Below, piece by piece: positions 33,980 through 41,332 of a DNA stretch of 64,000 bases. The translations under genes were made by a program, and so were the position numbers. The notes beneath the pieces are model-generated. The model had not been told where the DNA came from. It searched no databases and saw nothing but the letters and a program-made list of their open reading frames with translations. Source of the DNA: Kiloniellaceae bacterium (GTDB lineage Bacteria; Pseudomonadota; Alphaproteobacteria; Kiloniellales; J153); NCBI GenBank assembly GCA_021776135.1, contig JAJFGL010000039.1:28373-92372 (forward strand). Reading direction: 5' to 3'. Each line of letters begins with the position of its first letter. Position 1 is the stretch's first letter.

Positions 33980-36355
33980 CTAAGAACGCGGCCGTTTTTT
34001 ATCGGGATCGTAGTGGGGGAAGCGCACGATGCGCGCCGGGATGCGCTTGGCTTGCCCGTCGAGCTTACCGATTTCCAGGCGCGTATCCATGGCCGCGTGG
34101 GTGACGTCCACCCGGGCCATGGCGATATTGGCTTTTAGGATCGGCGAGCGCACGGAGCTGGTAACCTCGCCAATGGTTGCCCGGCCCATGTGAAGGGTGT
34201 CCCCATTTCCGACAGCTTCCTGGGACTCGATTTCCAGCCCCACCAGTTTGCGGCGCGGGTGGGCCTTGCGCTCGATCAGCGCGTCCCGGCCAATGAAGTC
34301 TTCGTTCTTTGATTTCAGCGGGACGGTAAAACCGATGCCGGCCTCGAAGGGATCTGTCTGGTCGCAGAATTCATAGCCGGCGAAAATCAATCCGGCCTCG
34401 ATACGGAGCATGTCGAGGGCTTCGAGGCCCAGGGGCTTCAAACCGAATTCCCCGCCCACGTCCCAGATGGCGTCGAATACCGCCTCGGCGTCTTTGGGGT
34501 GGCAGAAAACCTCATAGCCCAGCTCACCTGAATAACCGGTACGCGAAACCACCACGGAGGGGCCGGCATAATCCCCGATCCGCCCAGAGGCGAAACGGAA
34601 CCAATCAAGCTCGCCAAGTCCGGCCCGGTCGGGCGGCGACCAGATGACCTGCTTGAGGATATCGCGTGACTTCGGGCCTTGCACCGCGATGTTGTGCATC
34701 TGATCGGTGGAGGAGCGGACCCAGGCTTCCAGGCCCAGTTTCTCGGCTTGCTCGCGCAGCCAAATGCCCGAGGTGTCGGCCCCGCCGATCCAGCGGAAGT
34801 TGTCCTGGGCCAGGCGGTACACGGTGCCGTCGTCGATCATGCCGCCATGTTCGTAACACATGGCGGTGTAGACCACCTGGCCCGGCGACAGCCTGCGTAT
34901 ATCGCGGGTCATGCAATATTGCAGCAGCGCTTCGGCGTCGGGCCCGGTCACCTCGAACTTGCGCAGGGCCGACAGGTCCATGACCGCCGCGTGCTCCCGG
35001 CAGGCCCAGTATTCCGCTATCGGCCCGTCGTTATTGAAGCGGTTGGGCAGCCAGTAGCCGTTATATTCCGTGAAATTTCGGGTCATGGCCGAAAAGGAAT
35101 TGTGGAACGCGGTTTCTTTGGTCATTTCAACATCTGCATCGGGGGTTTTGCGAAAGGCGATCGCCTTGGGAAAAAGCTCTTTCCCGGCATAGGTGAAGAC
35201 ATGAATGTCGGTCGGGTTCCAGCCGTTGGCGGCATCGATATCGCAGGGACAGGCCGAGGATACGCAGACCAGATCGGTGAGGGCGCGTAGAAGCACGTAG
35301 TCGCCGGCCCGCGACCAGGGCTCGTCGAAGTAAATCTGATTCTGGTCATCGATCATGGTGTTGTAGAAGTAATTGATCGCCTCCCAGCCTTTCCGGGGCG
35401 CAATGCCGTAGGCCGCCAAAACCTCATTGAAGTTATCGGTGCAATTGACGTGCCCCGGATAGCCCATGTCTTCGTAATAACGGGCGTTGCAGGCGGTCAG
35501 GAAGGCGTCGTGGCGGCCGCAGGTGTCTTGAATAACCTCGACCAGGGGATCCATGTCCATATCGAAAGCCTTGGCGGGTAGGCCGGGTATGGGCGTCGTC
35601 AGCCCCAGCAGGGACCGGGTTATGGTGGCGTCCAGGGGCAGGTGCCGGCCTTTGTCGAGCTTGCTGCGGCTGAAGGCTTGAAAATCCGAGCATTGACGGC
35701 CCGCGACATCGACGATCTGAATATACTCGCCGGCTTTGACCGTATAGGTCAGGGCGGTTCGGGCATCGATGTGGATATCCGCTAGCGGATCGGCCAGGGG
35801 GACGGCCTGATTCATGGGCGCCGCCGCGGCGGGGGAGTGCCGTTCGAGCAAAACCTCGATCGGCGTGGCCGTGTCCTGGGCGGTGAAATCCATGATCCCG
35901 CCGGGCGCGGCAATGAGCAGATATCCGCCGATCCGCGCCGTGAGCTCGGCCTTGGCGAAGGCAGGGGACCGCGATCCGAAGAGGCGCAAGGCGCGGGCCG
36001 ATTCAGGCTTGATTTTCAGCCGCTCAAGTAAAGCCCGCGTACGCCGCGCACCCGGCGTTCCCGAGCCCAGTATCCTGGCGATCCCGTCGCTCGCGGTATC
36101 CTCGGCTTCATGGAAAACCTCGGCGGTAATTAACCCGCCGTTTCCATCCGCTGCCATGAGATCGCAGGGCTGGCCGCCCTCCATATCGGTGAGGGTCAGT
36201 TTGTCGCCGGCTTGGACGGTCAGGAATATGGAGCCGTTGCCCGCGGCCACATAGCGTTCCACACCGGCCGCGAGAGCGCGGACGCCGGGGCGGAGAATAC
36301 GGCTCGGCGCCGGCGGGCCCGATTGAAAAACCGCTTGTGCATTCATGGATTGCAT
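33980..36355 (-). CDS. tdm: TMAO demethylase (DUF1989 + GcvT domains)
   Basis: A 791-residue enzyme that cleaves trimethylamine N-oxide to dimethylamine and formaldehyde and passes the one-carbon unit to tetrahydrofolate. The N-terminal half is the DUF1989-type catalytic part. It includes a three-cysteine metal site formed by Cys305 (HVNCTDNF) and Cys369/Cys371 (SSACPCDID), the pattern reported for Methylocella Tdm. The C-terminal half (about residues 420-790) is a GcvT-like folate-binding domain (for example RYSGELGYEVFCHPKDA in near-canonical form, and the final RPILKANIAM region). It converges with the tmoXWV genes, and its promoter faces the GntR gene across a composite palindromic element. 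The combination with tmm and tmoXWV makes the call strong. Confidence 0.92.
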   Translation of the reverse strand: MQSMNAQAVFQSGPPAPSRILRPGVRALAAGVERYVAAGNGSIFLTVQAGDKLTLTDMEGGQPCDLMAADGNGGLITAEVFHEAEDTASDGIARILGSGTPGARRTRALLERLKIKPESARALRLFGSRSPAFAKAELTARIGGYLLIAAPGGIMDFTAQDTATPIEVLLERHSPAAAAPMNQAVPLADPLADIHIDARTALTYTVKAGEYIQIVDVAGRQCSDFQAFSRSKLDKGRHLPLDATITRSLLGLTTPIPGLPAKAFDMDMDPLVEVIQDTCGRHDAFLTACNARYYEDMGYPGHVNCTDNFNEVLAAYGIAPRKGWEAINYFYNTMIDDQNQIYFDEPWSRAGDYVLLRALTDLVCVSSACPCDIDAANGWNPTDIHVFTYAGKELFPKAIAFRKTPDADVEMTKETAFHNSFSAMTRNFTEYNGYWLPNRFNNDGPIAEYWACREHAAVMDLSALRKFEVTGPDAEALLQYCMTRDIRRLSPGQVVYTAMCYEHGGMIDDGTVYRLAQDNFRWIGGADTSGIWLREQAEKLGLEAWVRSSTDQMHNIAVQGPKSRDILKQVIWSPPDRAGLGELDWFRFASGRIGDYAGPSVVVSRTGYSGELGYEVFCHPKDAEAVFDAIWDVGGEFGLKPLGLEALDMLRIEAGLIFAGYEFCDQTDPFEAGIGFTVPLKSKNEDFIGRDALIERKAHPRRKLVGLEIESQEAVGNGDTLHMGRATIGEVTSSVRSPILKANIAMARVDVTHAAMDTRLEIGKLDGQAKRIPARIVRFPHYDPDKKRPRS

Positions 36356-36417
36356 GACGGCGCCTATAACCGCTTGGGAAGACAGCCTAGAGGATAGATG
36401 GGGAAACCAATTAATTC

Positions 36418-36438
36418 AATGGTATAGTATTGGTATAT
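36418..36438. promoter_or_regulatory. Tandem TGGTATA motifs before tdm
   Basis: TGGTATA occurs twice with an 11-bp period in the tdm promoter area, the second copy being part of TTGGTATAT (36430-36438), which also lies before tmoX. It is a candidate operator, possibly for the adjacent GntR protein. Confidence 0.35.
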
Positions 36439-36447
36439 TTTGGTTTT

Positions 36448-36694
36448 TAGGGCCTGTTGACACTTAGGATGCCGCCGAGGCGGGTGGGATAAGACGACCC
36501 GTCCCAACGGGATTGGGCCAAAATGACGCGAGGCCGCGTCGCTTGTCCTTAGACGCGAGGCCGCGTCGCTTGTCCTTAGACGCGAGGCCGCGTCGGGCGT
36601 CCTTGAATATGCGCTGCATGTCCTGCGTCCGCGCTCCTAACCTCGCGTCATCTTGGCCCAACCGCGACGGTATCCTAAGCGTCAACAGGCCCTA
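36448..36694. mobile_element. Composite palindromic MITE-like element with internal 27-bp repeats
   Basis: A 247-bp element with 23-bp terminal inverted repeats (TAGGGCCTGTTGAC... at 36448-36470 and its inverse at 36672-36694, 22 of 23 matching). Second inner arms read GGGCCAAAATGACGCGAGG and its inverse. The centre has three near-tandem 27-bp units, each with the palindrome GACGCG-AGGC-CGCGTC (about 36528-36602). The ends TTAG/CTAG resemble IS5-type target sequences. The right end supplies the TAG stop of the GntR gene. It has no coding capacity. Confidence 0.7.
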
Positions 36695-37444
36695 GGTGCT
36701 GTCGGCGCCAACCAGATCCGACTTGGCCTTTTCCAAGTGATCCCGGATGCATTGAACGGCGCCGGCCACGTTCCTTTGGGCCAAGGCCTCGAACAAACTG
36801 CGATGCTGGGCATTGTAAGCATCGATTTGCTTGGGCGTGAGGATTTCTTCCTTACTCGCGCGCCATTGGGAATGAGTCCTTATCCGGTTTATTTGCTGGA
36901 AAAAACTAAGCAGAAGCGGGTTCCGGGCGCAACGCGCGAGATGTTCGTGAAACTCACCGTCTATTAAGGTGAAGGCATCCTTGTCGTCGCGGCATGCTTC
37001 CAATCTGTTGAGAAGAACGTCCATATTTTGGAGATCGTTCTGGGTTGCATTGATCGCGGCGAGGCGGGTGACATAAGGTTCAACGGCAAACCGGGCTTCG
37101 ATCAATTGCAAGGGGCTTATGGATTCCTCCAGATCGAGCAAGGTATGCGGTTTCTTGGGTATGAAATTGACGAATGTACCGCTGCCGACGCGGCGCACCA
37201 CCAGGCCTTCCTCTTCGAGTTGGCAAAGGGCGTTGCGGATCGTGTTGCGCGCGGTCTTGAAGGAGGCCGCCAGTTCCCGTTCGGGCAGCAGGCGGTCGCC
37301 GTGAGAATACACGCCTGTTTCAATCGCCCACCTGAGTTTGGCTTCGATCGCGCTGGCGCCGCGGACCGCCATGTTCTGCATTTTCACGACATTCAGTTCT
37401 TCGGCGCTATCGTCTCCAAGTGGAGAATTATTTTCTTTTGCCAT
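36692..37444 (-). CDS. GntR-family transcriptional regulator (FadR/FCD type)
   Basis: A 250-residue regulator. The winged-helix GntR domain occupies about residues 30-95 (GDRLLPERELAASFKTARNT, then LCQLEEEGLVVRRVGSGTFV). It is followed by an all-helical FCD ligand domain with metal-binding-type residues (EARFAVEPYVTRLAA, DGEFHEHLARCARN, and H in NAQHRSLFEAL). It lies between tdm and the SDR and is the obvious candidate to control the TMA/TMAO genes, with a small organic acid or amine as effector. The stop codon is made by the end of the palindromic element, so the original C-terminus may have been a little different. Confidence 0.88.
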   Translation of the reverse strand: MAKENNSPLGDDSAEELNVVKMQNMAVRGASAIEAKLRWAIETGVYSHGDRLLPERELAASFKTARNTIRNALCQLEEEGLVVRRVGSGTFVNFIPKKPHTLLDLEESISPLQLIEARFAVEPYVTRLAAINATQNDLQNMDVLLNRLEACRDDKDAFTLIDGEFHEHLARCARNPLLLSFFQQINRIRTHSQWRASKEEILTPKQIDAYNAQHRSLFEALAQRNVAGAVQCIRDHLEKAKSDLVGADST

Positions 37445-37517
37445 GCCGAAAAATGGTCCAAATCTGGGAAAGGGGGCTCAATATTGGTCGCGATTTGGGG
37501 TTATTTTACGATCAGCT

Positions 37518-38294
37518 CTAGCGGGAAGTCCAGCCGCCATCGATCGGCAGGGTCACGCCGGTAATCATCGAGGCCGCATCGGAGACCAGAAATGCCGCTG
37601 CTTCGGCCACTTCCACAGGCTCGATCAGGCGGCCCATGGGGGTCGAGGCCAGAATAGCTTTTTCCATTTCCGGATCGGATAAAAGCCCCAGAGTCAGTGG
37701 CGTGCGGACGAAGCCTGGCGCGACGGCGTTAACCCGAATGCCCCGGTCCGCCCATTCGAGCGCCAAGGTACGGGTCAAGTTCACGAGCGCACCCTTGCTG
37801 GCCTGATAGGCGGCATTGGGGTAGAGCCCGCCGCCGATCAAACCCATGATCGAGGCCACGAAAAGGATCGCACCCTTGCCCCTGGTCCCCATTCGGCGCG
37901 CCGCCTCCTGGGCGGCGAGGAAACCGCCGGTCAAGTTAATGTCTATCACCCGCCGCCAATCTTCTTCCGGCATATCGGCGGCCGGTATGCGCGCGCCGGT
38001 TCCGGCATTGGAAATCAAGATGTCCAAGGTTTCGATCCCGGCAAAAGCCGTGGCGATGCTGCGCCGCGAGCCAACGTCGAGCTGGAGCGCCTGGGCGGAC
38101 ATGCCGGCACGATTAAGCTTCCCGCTCGCCTGGGCCGCCGCTTCGGGATCGATGTCCGTGACTATGACGTCCGCGCCGCGCGCGCCCATCAATTCGCAGC
38201 ACGCAAAGCCGATACCGCTTGCCGCGCCGGTTACGAGAACTTTCTTGTCTCGCAAATCCAGGCGTTTCATGCCTGCGGGCATCGTAGCGTTCAT
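37518..38294 (-). CDS. Short-chain dehydrogenase/reductase
   Basis: A 258-residue NAD(P)-dependent oxidoreductase of the classical SDR family. The cofactor motif TGAASGIG (about residues 21-28), the NAG motif (NAGTG), and the catalytic Ser-Tyr-Lys set (VASIMGL, then YQASKG) are present. An Asp in VTDIDPEA at the end of beta-2 suggests NAD(H) preference. It is annotated FabG-like only by family. It sits behind the GntR gene with a 73-bp gap, on the same strand, so it may be part of this catabolic neighbourhood. The substrate is unknown. Translation may start at the ATG at 38294 or at an internal Met before KRLDLRDKK. Confidence 0.85.
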   Translation of the reverse strand: MNATMPAGMKRLDLRDKKVLVTGAASGIGFACCELMGARGADVIVTDIDPEAAAQASGKLNRAGMSAQALQLDVGSRRSIATAFAGIETLDILISNAGTGARIPAADMPEEDWRRVIDINLTGGFLAAQEAARRMGTRGKGAILFVASIMGLIGGGLYPNAAYQASKGALVNLTRTLALEWADRGIRVNAVAPGFVRTPLTLGLLSDPEMEKAILASTPMGRLIEPVEVAEAAAFLVSDAASMITGVTLPIDGGWTSR

Positions 38295-38421
38295 TCTTCA
38301 ATCCTCTATCCGGTTTAGTCAGGGATCGGTATATCCGATCAATACAATTTTATACTCGCGGCCTAGCCCAAGGCTTTCAAGTATCGAATCGGAATCGGAA
38401 ATTAGGGCACTGTCGCCGTAA

Positions 38422-38541
38422 TTCAACTTCGAGAGCCAAAGCGAGACCCTCGCCCAGCCCTACGCCTTCACCGGACGAGAGTACGATGCCGAAAGCGGGC
38501 TGCTCTATTGCCGGGCACGGTATTATGACCCCGTGACTTGA
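38422..38541 (+). pseudogene. Fragment of an RHS/YD-repeat protein
   Basis: A 39-codon open stretch encodes YAFTGREYDAESGLLY followed by CRARYYDP, the highly conserved RHS core signature, and then diverges to a stop at 38539. Nothing upstream or downstream continues the gene. It is a remnant of a polymorphic-toxin or wall-associated RHS gene, left after rearrangement. Confidence 0.75.
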
Positions 38542-38834
38542 GCGTCCGTGACTTGCGTGGGGGCCGCCCCGTCGGAACATGTGCATGATTGCAAGACCTG
38601 ACCCCGTAGGCTCACGTCTGTTTCAGCCCTAATCGCGGAAGTCAGCTCGCGAATGTCCGGAGGTTGGGCCATAGCCGACGTAGTTGACGGCGGGCCAAAC
38701 CGACGTTCCTAGCCAAGAACGGACTCACGCCACACTTCAAAAGCGACAGCTCTTTGGCACATTGCGATGCCGGTGCCGGGAGCCGTCCACTGCATCGCAA
38801 GCGGACAGTGGTGCGATCCAGCGATCAGCCTTTT
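38542..38834. other. Non-coding scar region with first 37-bp repeat
   Basis: No gene is seen. It holds copy A of the 37-bp direct repeat (38574-38610, containing TTGCAAGACCTGACCCC), and sequence that looks like pieces of former genes. It lies between the RHS fragment and the hydrolase. Confidence 0.5.
38574..38610. repeat. 37-bp direct repeat, copy A
   Basis: Identical over 37 bp to 39720-39756. The two copies bracket the alpha/beta hydrolase gene. The motif ATTGCAAGACCTGACCCC is a dispersed intergenic repeat type in proteobacteria. Confidence 0.85.
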
Positions 38835-39671
38835 CTAAGCGAAAAATGTGAGCGCGGCAGAGACGATCGCTTCGGGAGCATCTTCCTGCATAAGATGGCC
38901 CGCCCCCGCAATTTCACGAAACTCACAGCCCGGAATCATACCGGCGAGCTGCCGGCCTCGCTCAAGTGGTATCCACTCGTCCTCAGTGCCCCACAACAGC
39001 AAGACGGGGGATCGTATCTCGCCATAGCGTCCCTCGACCTCGTCGGTAAATCGAAGATCCATCTGGGCGATCTGGCGGTAGAAGGCAGGTTGGCCCACGT
39101 CACCCATCCATGGTGTGATGTAAGGCTCTATTTCCGCGTCCGTCATATCTCGACTGATGGCTCCACGGATGTAGGCACTTAGAATGGCGCGTTGGAGATA
39201 ATCCGGAACGCCTGCAAATGCCTCTTCGTGATGACGGACGTGTTGCACGAACGGTGAGCCCCATGGCCGCACAGCTACGGCATCGAACAGAAGGAGCTTC
39301 TTGTAATCGCATCCGTTAAGAAGCTGCGCACGCAAGACGGTGGCACCGCCAAAGTCATGCGCAATAACATTCGGCGTCACTAGGTTCCAGTGGTCAATGA
39401 GCGCGGCAAAAACATCGTTCTGCACGCCGAGCGAAACGTCTTGGCCCGCCCGTTTCTCGGACTGCCCATATCCGAGTAGATCGTAGAGGTAGACCTTGTA
39501 GTTACGCGCCAGTTCGCGAGCAATCGATCGCCATACGTATGACGAGAAAGGCGTTCCATGGACGAGGACAATGGGAACGCCCTCGCCCAAGACATCGTAC
39601 GCGATCGATTGTCCTTGGTATTGAAACCTTTGTTTCATCGACCAGCGCGCATCAATCATGCTTCGCTCCAC
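38835..39671 (-). CDS. Alpha/beta hydrolase, haloalkane-dehalogenase-like
   Basis: A hydrolase of up to 278 residues (267 if translation starts at the Met before KQRFQYQG). The nucleophile elbow reads AHDFGGA, so the nucleophile is Asp106 rather than Ser, as in haloalkane and fluoroacetate dehalogenases. The oxyanion-hole HGTPFSS, the acid in LLLWGTEDEW (Asp231) and the His in GAGHL (His259) complete the triad. Dehalogenase activity is suggested, but epoxide hydrolases share this pattern. Base composition is more AT-rich than the neighbourhood, and the gene is bracketed by exact 37-bp direct repeats, so it was probably acquired. Confidence 0.82.
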   Translation of the reverse strand: MERSMIDARWSMKQRFQYQGQSIAYDVLGEGVPIVLVHGTPFSSYVWRSIARELARNYKVYLYDLLGYGQSEKRAGQDVSLGVQNDVFAALIDHWNLVTPNVIAHDFGGATVLRAQLLNGCDYKKLLLFDAVAVRPWGSPFVQHVRHHEEAFAGVPDYLQRAILSAYIRGAISRDMTDAEIEPYITPWMGDVGQPAFYRQIAQMDLRFTDEVEGRYGEIRSPVLLLWGTEDEWIPLERGRQLAGMIPGCEFREIAGAGHLMQEDAPEAIVSAALTFFA

Positions 39672-39681
39672 GGCCTGTCAA

Positions 39682-39750
39682 GGGGTCAGGTCTTGCAATA
39701 CAACATCTGGCTGAATGCAGGAACATGTGCATGATTGCAAGACCTGACCC
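39682..39750. repeat. Inverted repeat before the hydrolase gene
   Basis: GGGGTCAGGTCTTGCAAT (39682-39699) is the exact inverse of the sequence at about 39733-39750, forming a large potential hairpin at the upstream side of the hydrolase. The right arm is part of the 37-bp direct repeat. Confidence 0.7.
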
Positions 39751-39756
39751 CGTAGG
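39720..39756. repeat. 37-bp direct repeat, copy B
   Basis: Identical to 38574-38610. It begins GGAACATGTGCATGATTG and ends ACCCCGTAGG. Confidence 0.85.
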
Positions 39757-40003
39757 TGTGACCCCGTACGCGTTGGGCATGGACAGCAGGGAGAGAAGCT
39801 AAGATTTCGCTGGATTCTATTTCGATGTACGCGGCGGGAGACAAATACATCCCCGATTCAGCAGTGCCTAATCACCCGCAAATATCATCCCACGCAGAAC
39901 GTAGATCGAACGGATTTTGCAAACCGTCTGCAAACTGGTGCTGATTTTTCGGAATGGAACAAAAATAAACCCCTGATTCCATCAAAGAAATCAAGGGTTT
40001 ATT
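39757..40003. other. Non-coding stretch before tRNA-Lys terminator
   Basis: No coding region supported. It may be a decayed island flank next to a tRNA gene. Apart from the terminator at its right end, no clear signal is seen. Confidence 0.4.

Positions 40004-40004
<1 letters not shown>
39962..40004 (-). terminator. Terminator of tRNA-Lys
   Basis: An inverted repeat of about 15 bp (AAATAAACCC-TGATT with its inverse AATCA-GGGTTTATTT, one bulged base), lying directly after the tRNA 3' end on the minus strand and ending in T-rich sequence. Confidence 0.75.
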
Positions 40005-40079
<75 letters not shown>

Positions 40080-40153
40080 TGAGCTTTACGCCCATGGAGA
40101 CGGCTAGATAGCAAGAGCGGCCCGATTTGTCGAGACTTACCGTGGGTTTGGGG

Positions 40154-41332
40154 TCACATCTCGTCGCCGGGGCCGTGGCGGGATATGCGCACGTCGCGGT
40201 GTATGTAGACCGACATGACCAGGCCGAGCCCGCCCAGGACCGTCAACATGGCGGTCCCGCCGTAGGAAATCAGCGGCAGGGGCACGCCGACCACGGGGAC
40301 CAGGCCCATGACCATGGCCATGTTGATGAAGACATAGAAGAACAGATTGCAGGTCAGCCCGACCGCCAGGAGGCGGCCGAACTGATTGCGCGAACGCAGG
40401 CCGATGGCGAAACCGTAGGCGAGCAGCAGGGCGTAGGCGCCGAGCAGGGTCAGACCGCCGGCGAGGCCGAATTCCTCGGCGAACATGGTGAAAACGAAGT
40501 CGGTCTGCATCTCGGGCAGGAAGTTCAGATGGCTTTGGGTGCCTAGCAGGAAGCCCTTGCCTGAAAGGCCCCCGGACCCCAGGGCGATCTTCGCTTGCAG
40601 GATATGATAGCCGGCGCCGAGGGGGTCCAACTCGGGGTTGAGGAAGGTGGCGATGCGCTGTTTTTGGTAGCCAAGGAGGAACTGCCAGGCAATGGGTATC
40701 GCCGCCAGGCCCAAGGCGGTGGCCAGGGCGAACTTCCAGATACGCACCCCGGCGCAGAAAAACACCGTCACGCCAACGGCGGCGAGCATGATGCCGGTCC
40801 CCAGGTCGGGTTGCTTCAACACCAGGGCCATGGGAAAGAGAATCAGCGCGGAGGGCACCAGCAGGAACGTGACGCGGCCGATATCGTCCAAGGCCACGCC
40901 GTGGAAATACCGCGCCAGGGCCAGCACCAAGGCGACCTTCATAACCTCGGAAGGTTGAAGCTGGATCACCTTGAGGTCGATCCAGCGCTGCGCGCCCATG
41001 CCGGTAGAGCCGATCAACTCGACCGCGATCAGCAGCGCGAAAGCGGCCAGGTAGATGACATAGGCGTGACGATACCAAAACCGAACATCGACCAGGGCGA
41101 CCGCGAACATGAAGCCCAGGCCGGCGCCGAAGCGGGCCATCTGGCGCGAGGCCCAGGGGTCCATATTGCCGTCGGCGGCGGAATAGAGCATGGCGAAGCC
41201 GGTGCCGGCGATGGCGCAGATCAGAAGCACCAGGGTCCAGTTGATCTGCCACAGTTTTTCGCTCAGGGACATCTCCGGGTTGCGCAGGCCGGCGGTTGTG
41301 CCGAACAAAAGCGAGGTGCGGGGGCGGGTCAT
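40154..41332 (-). CDS. mrdB: Rod shape-determining glycosyltransferase RodA
   Basis: A 392-residue SEDS-family peptidoglycan polymerase in the inner membrane, forming elongasome strands with PBP2. About ten hydrophobic helices are visible. The family segments include MGAQRWIDLKVIQLQPSEV (the conserved W-hydrophobic-QPSE region), KQPDLGTG with the catalytic Asp, and the late GGTAMLT motif. Length is standard. The start overlaps the stop of mrdA by four bases, so the two are translationally coupled at the end of the mre operon. Confidence 0.95.
   Translation of the reverse strand: MTRPRTSLLFGTTAGLRNPEMSLSEKLWQINWTLVLLICAIAGTGFAMLYSAADGNMDPWASRQMARFGAGLGFMFAVALVDVRFWYRHAYVIYLAAFALLIAVELIGSTGMGAQRWIDLKVIQLQPSEVMKVALVLALARYFHGVALDDIGRVTFLLVPSALILFPMALVLKQPDLGTGIMLAAVGVTVFFCAGVRIWKFALATALGLAAIPIAWQFLLGYQKQRIATFLNPELDPLGAGYHILQAKIALGSGGLSGKGFLLGTQSHLNFLPEMQTDFVFTMFAEEFGLAGGLTLLGAYALLLAYGFAIGLRSRNQFGRLLAVGLTCNLFFYVFINMAMVMGLVPVVGVPLPLISYGGTAMLTVLGGLGLVMSVYIHRDVRISRHGPGDEM

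Noticed and set aside
36528..36602. Possible CRISPR array
   Set aside because: There are only three near-tandem 27-bp units without unique spacers and no cas genes; the repeats are part of an inverted-repeat element.
36464..36695. Small reading frames with repeated RRGLASKDK or ARPRRLSLD peptides
   Set aside because: They are translations of the 27-bp repeats in the composite palindromic element, not genes.
38422..38541. Functional RHS toxin gene
   Set aside because: Only the short conserved core signature remains; the rest of the gene is missing on both sides.
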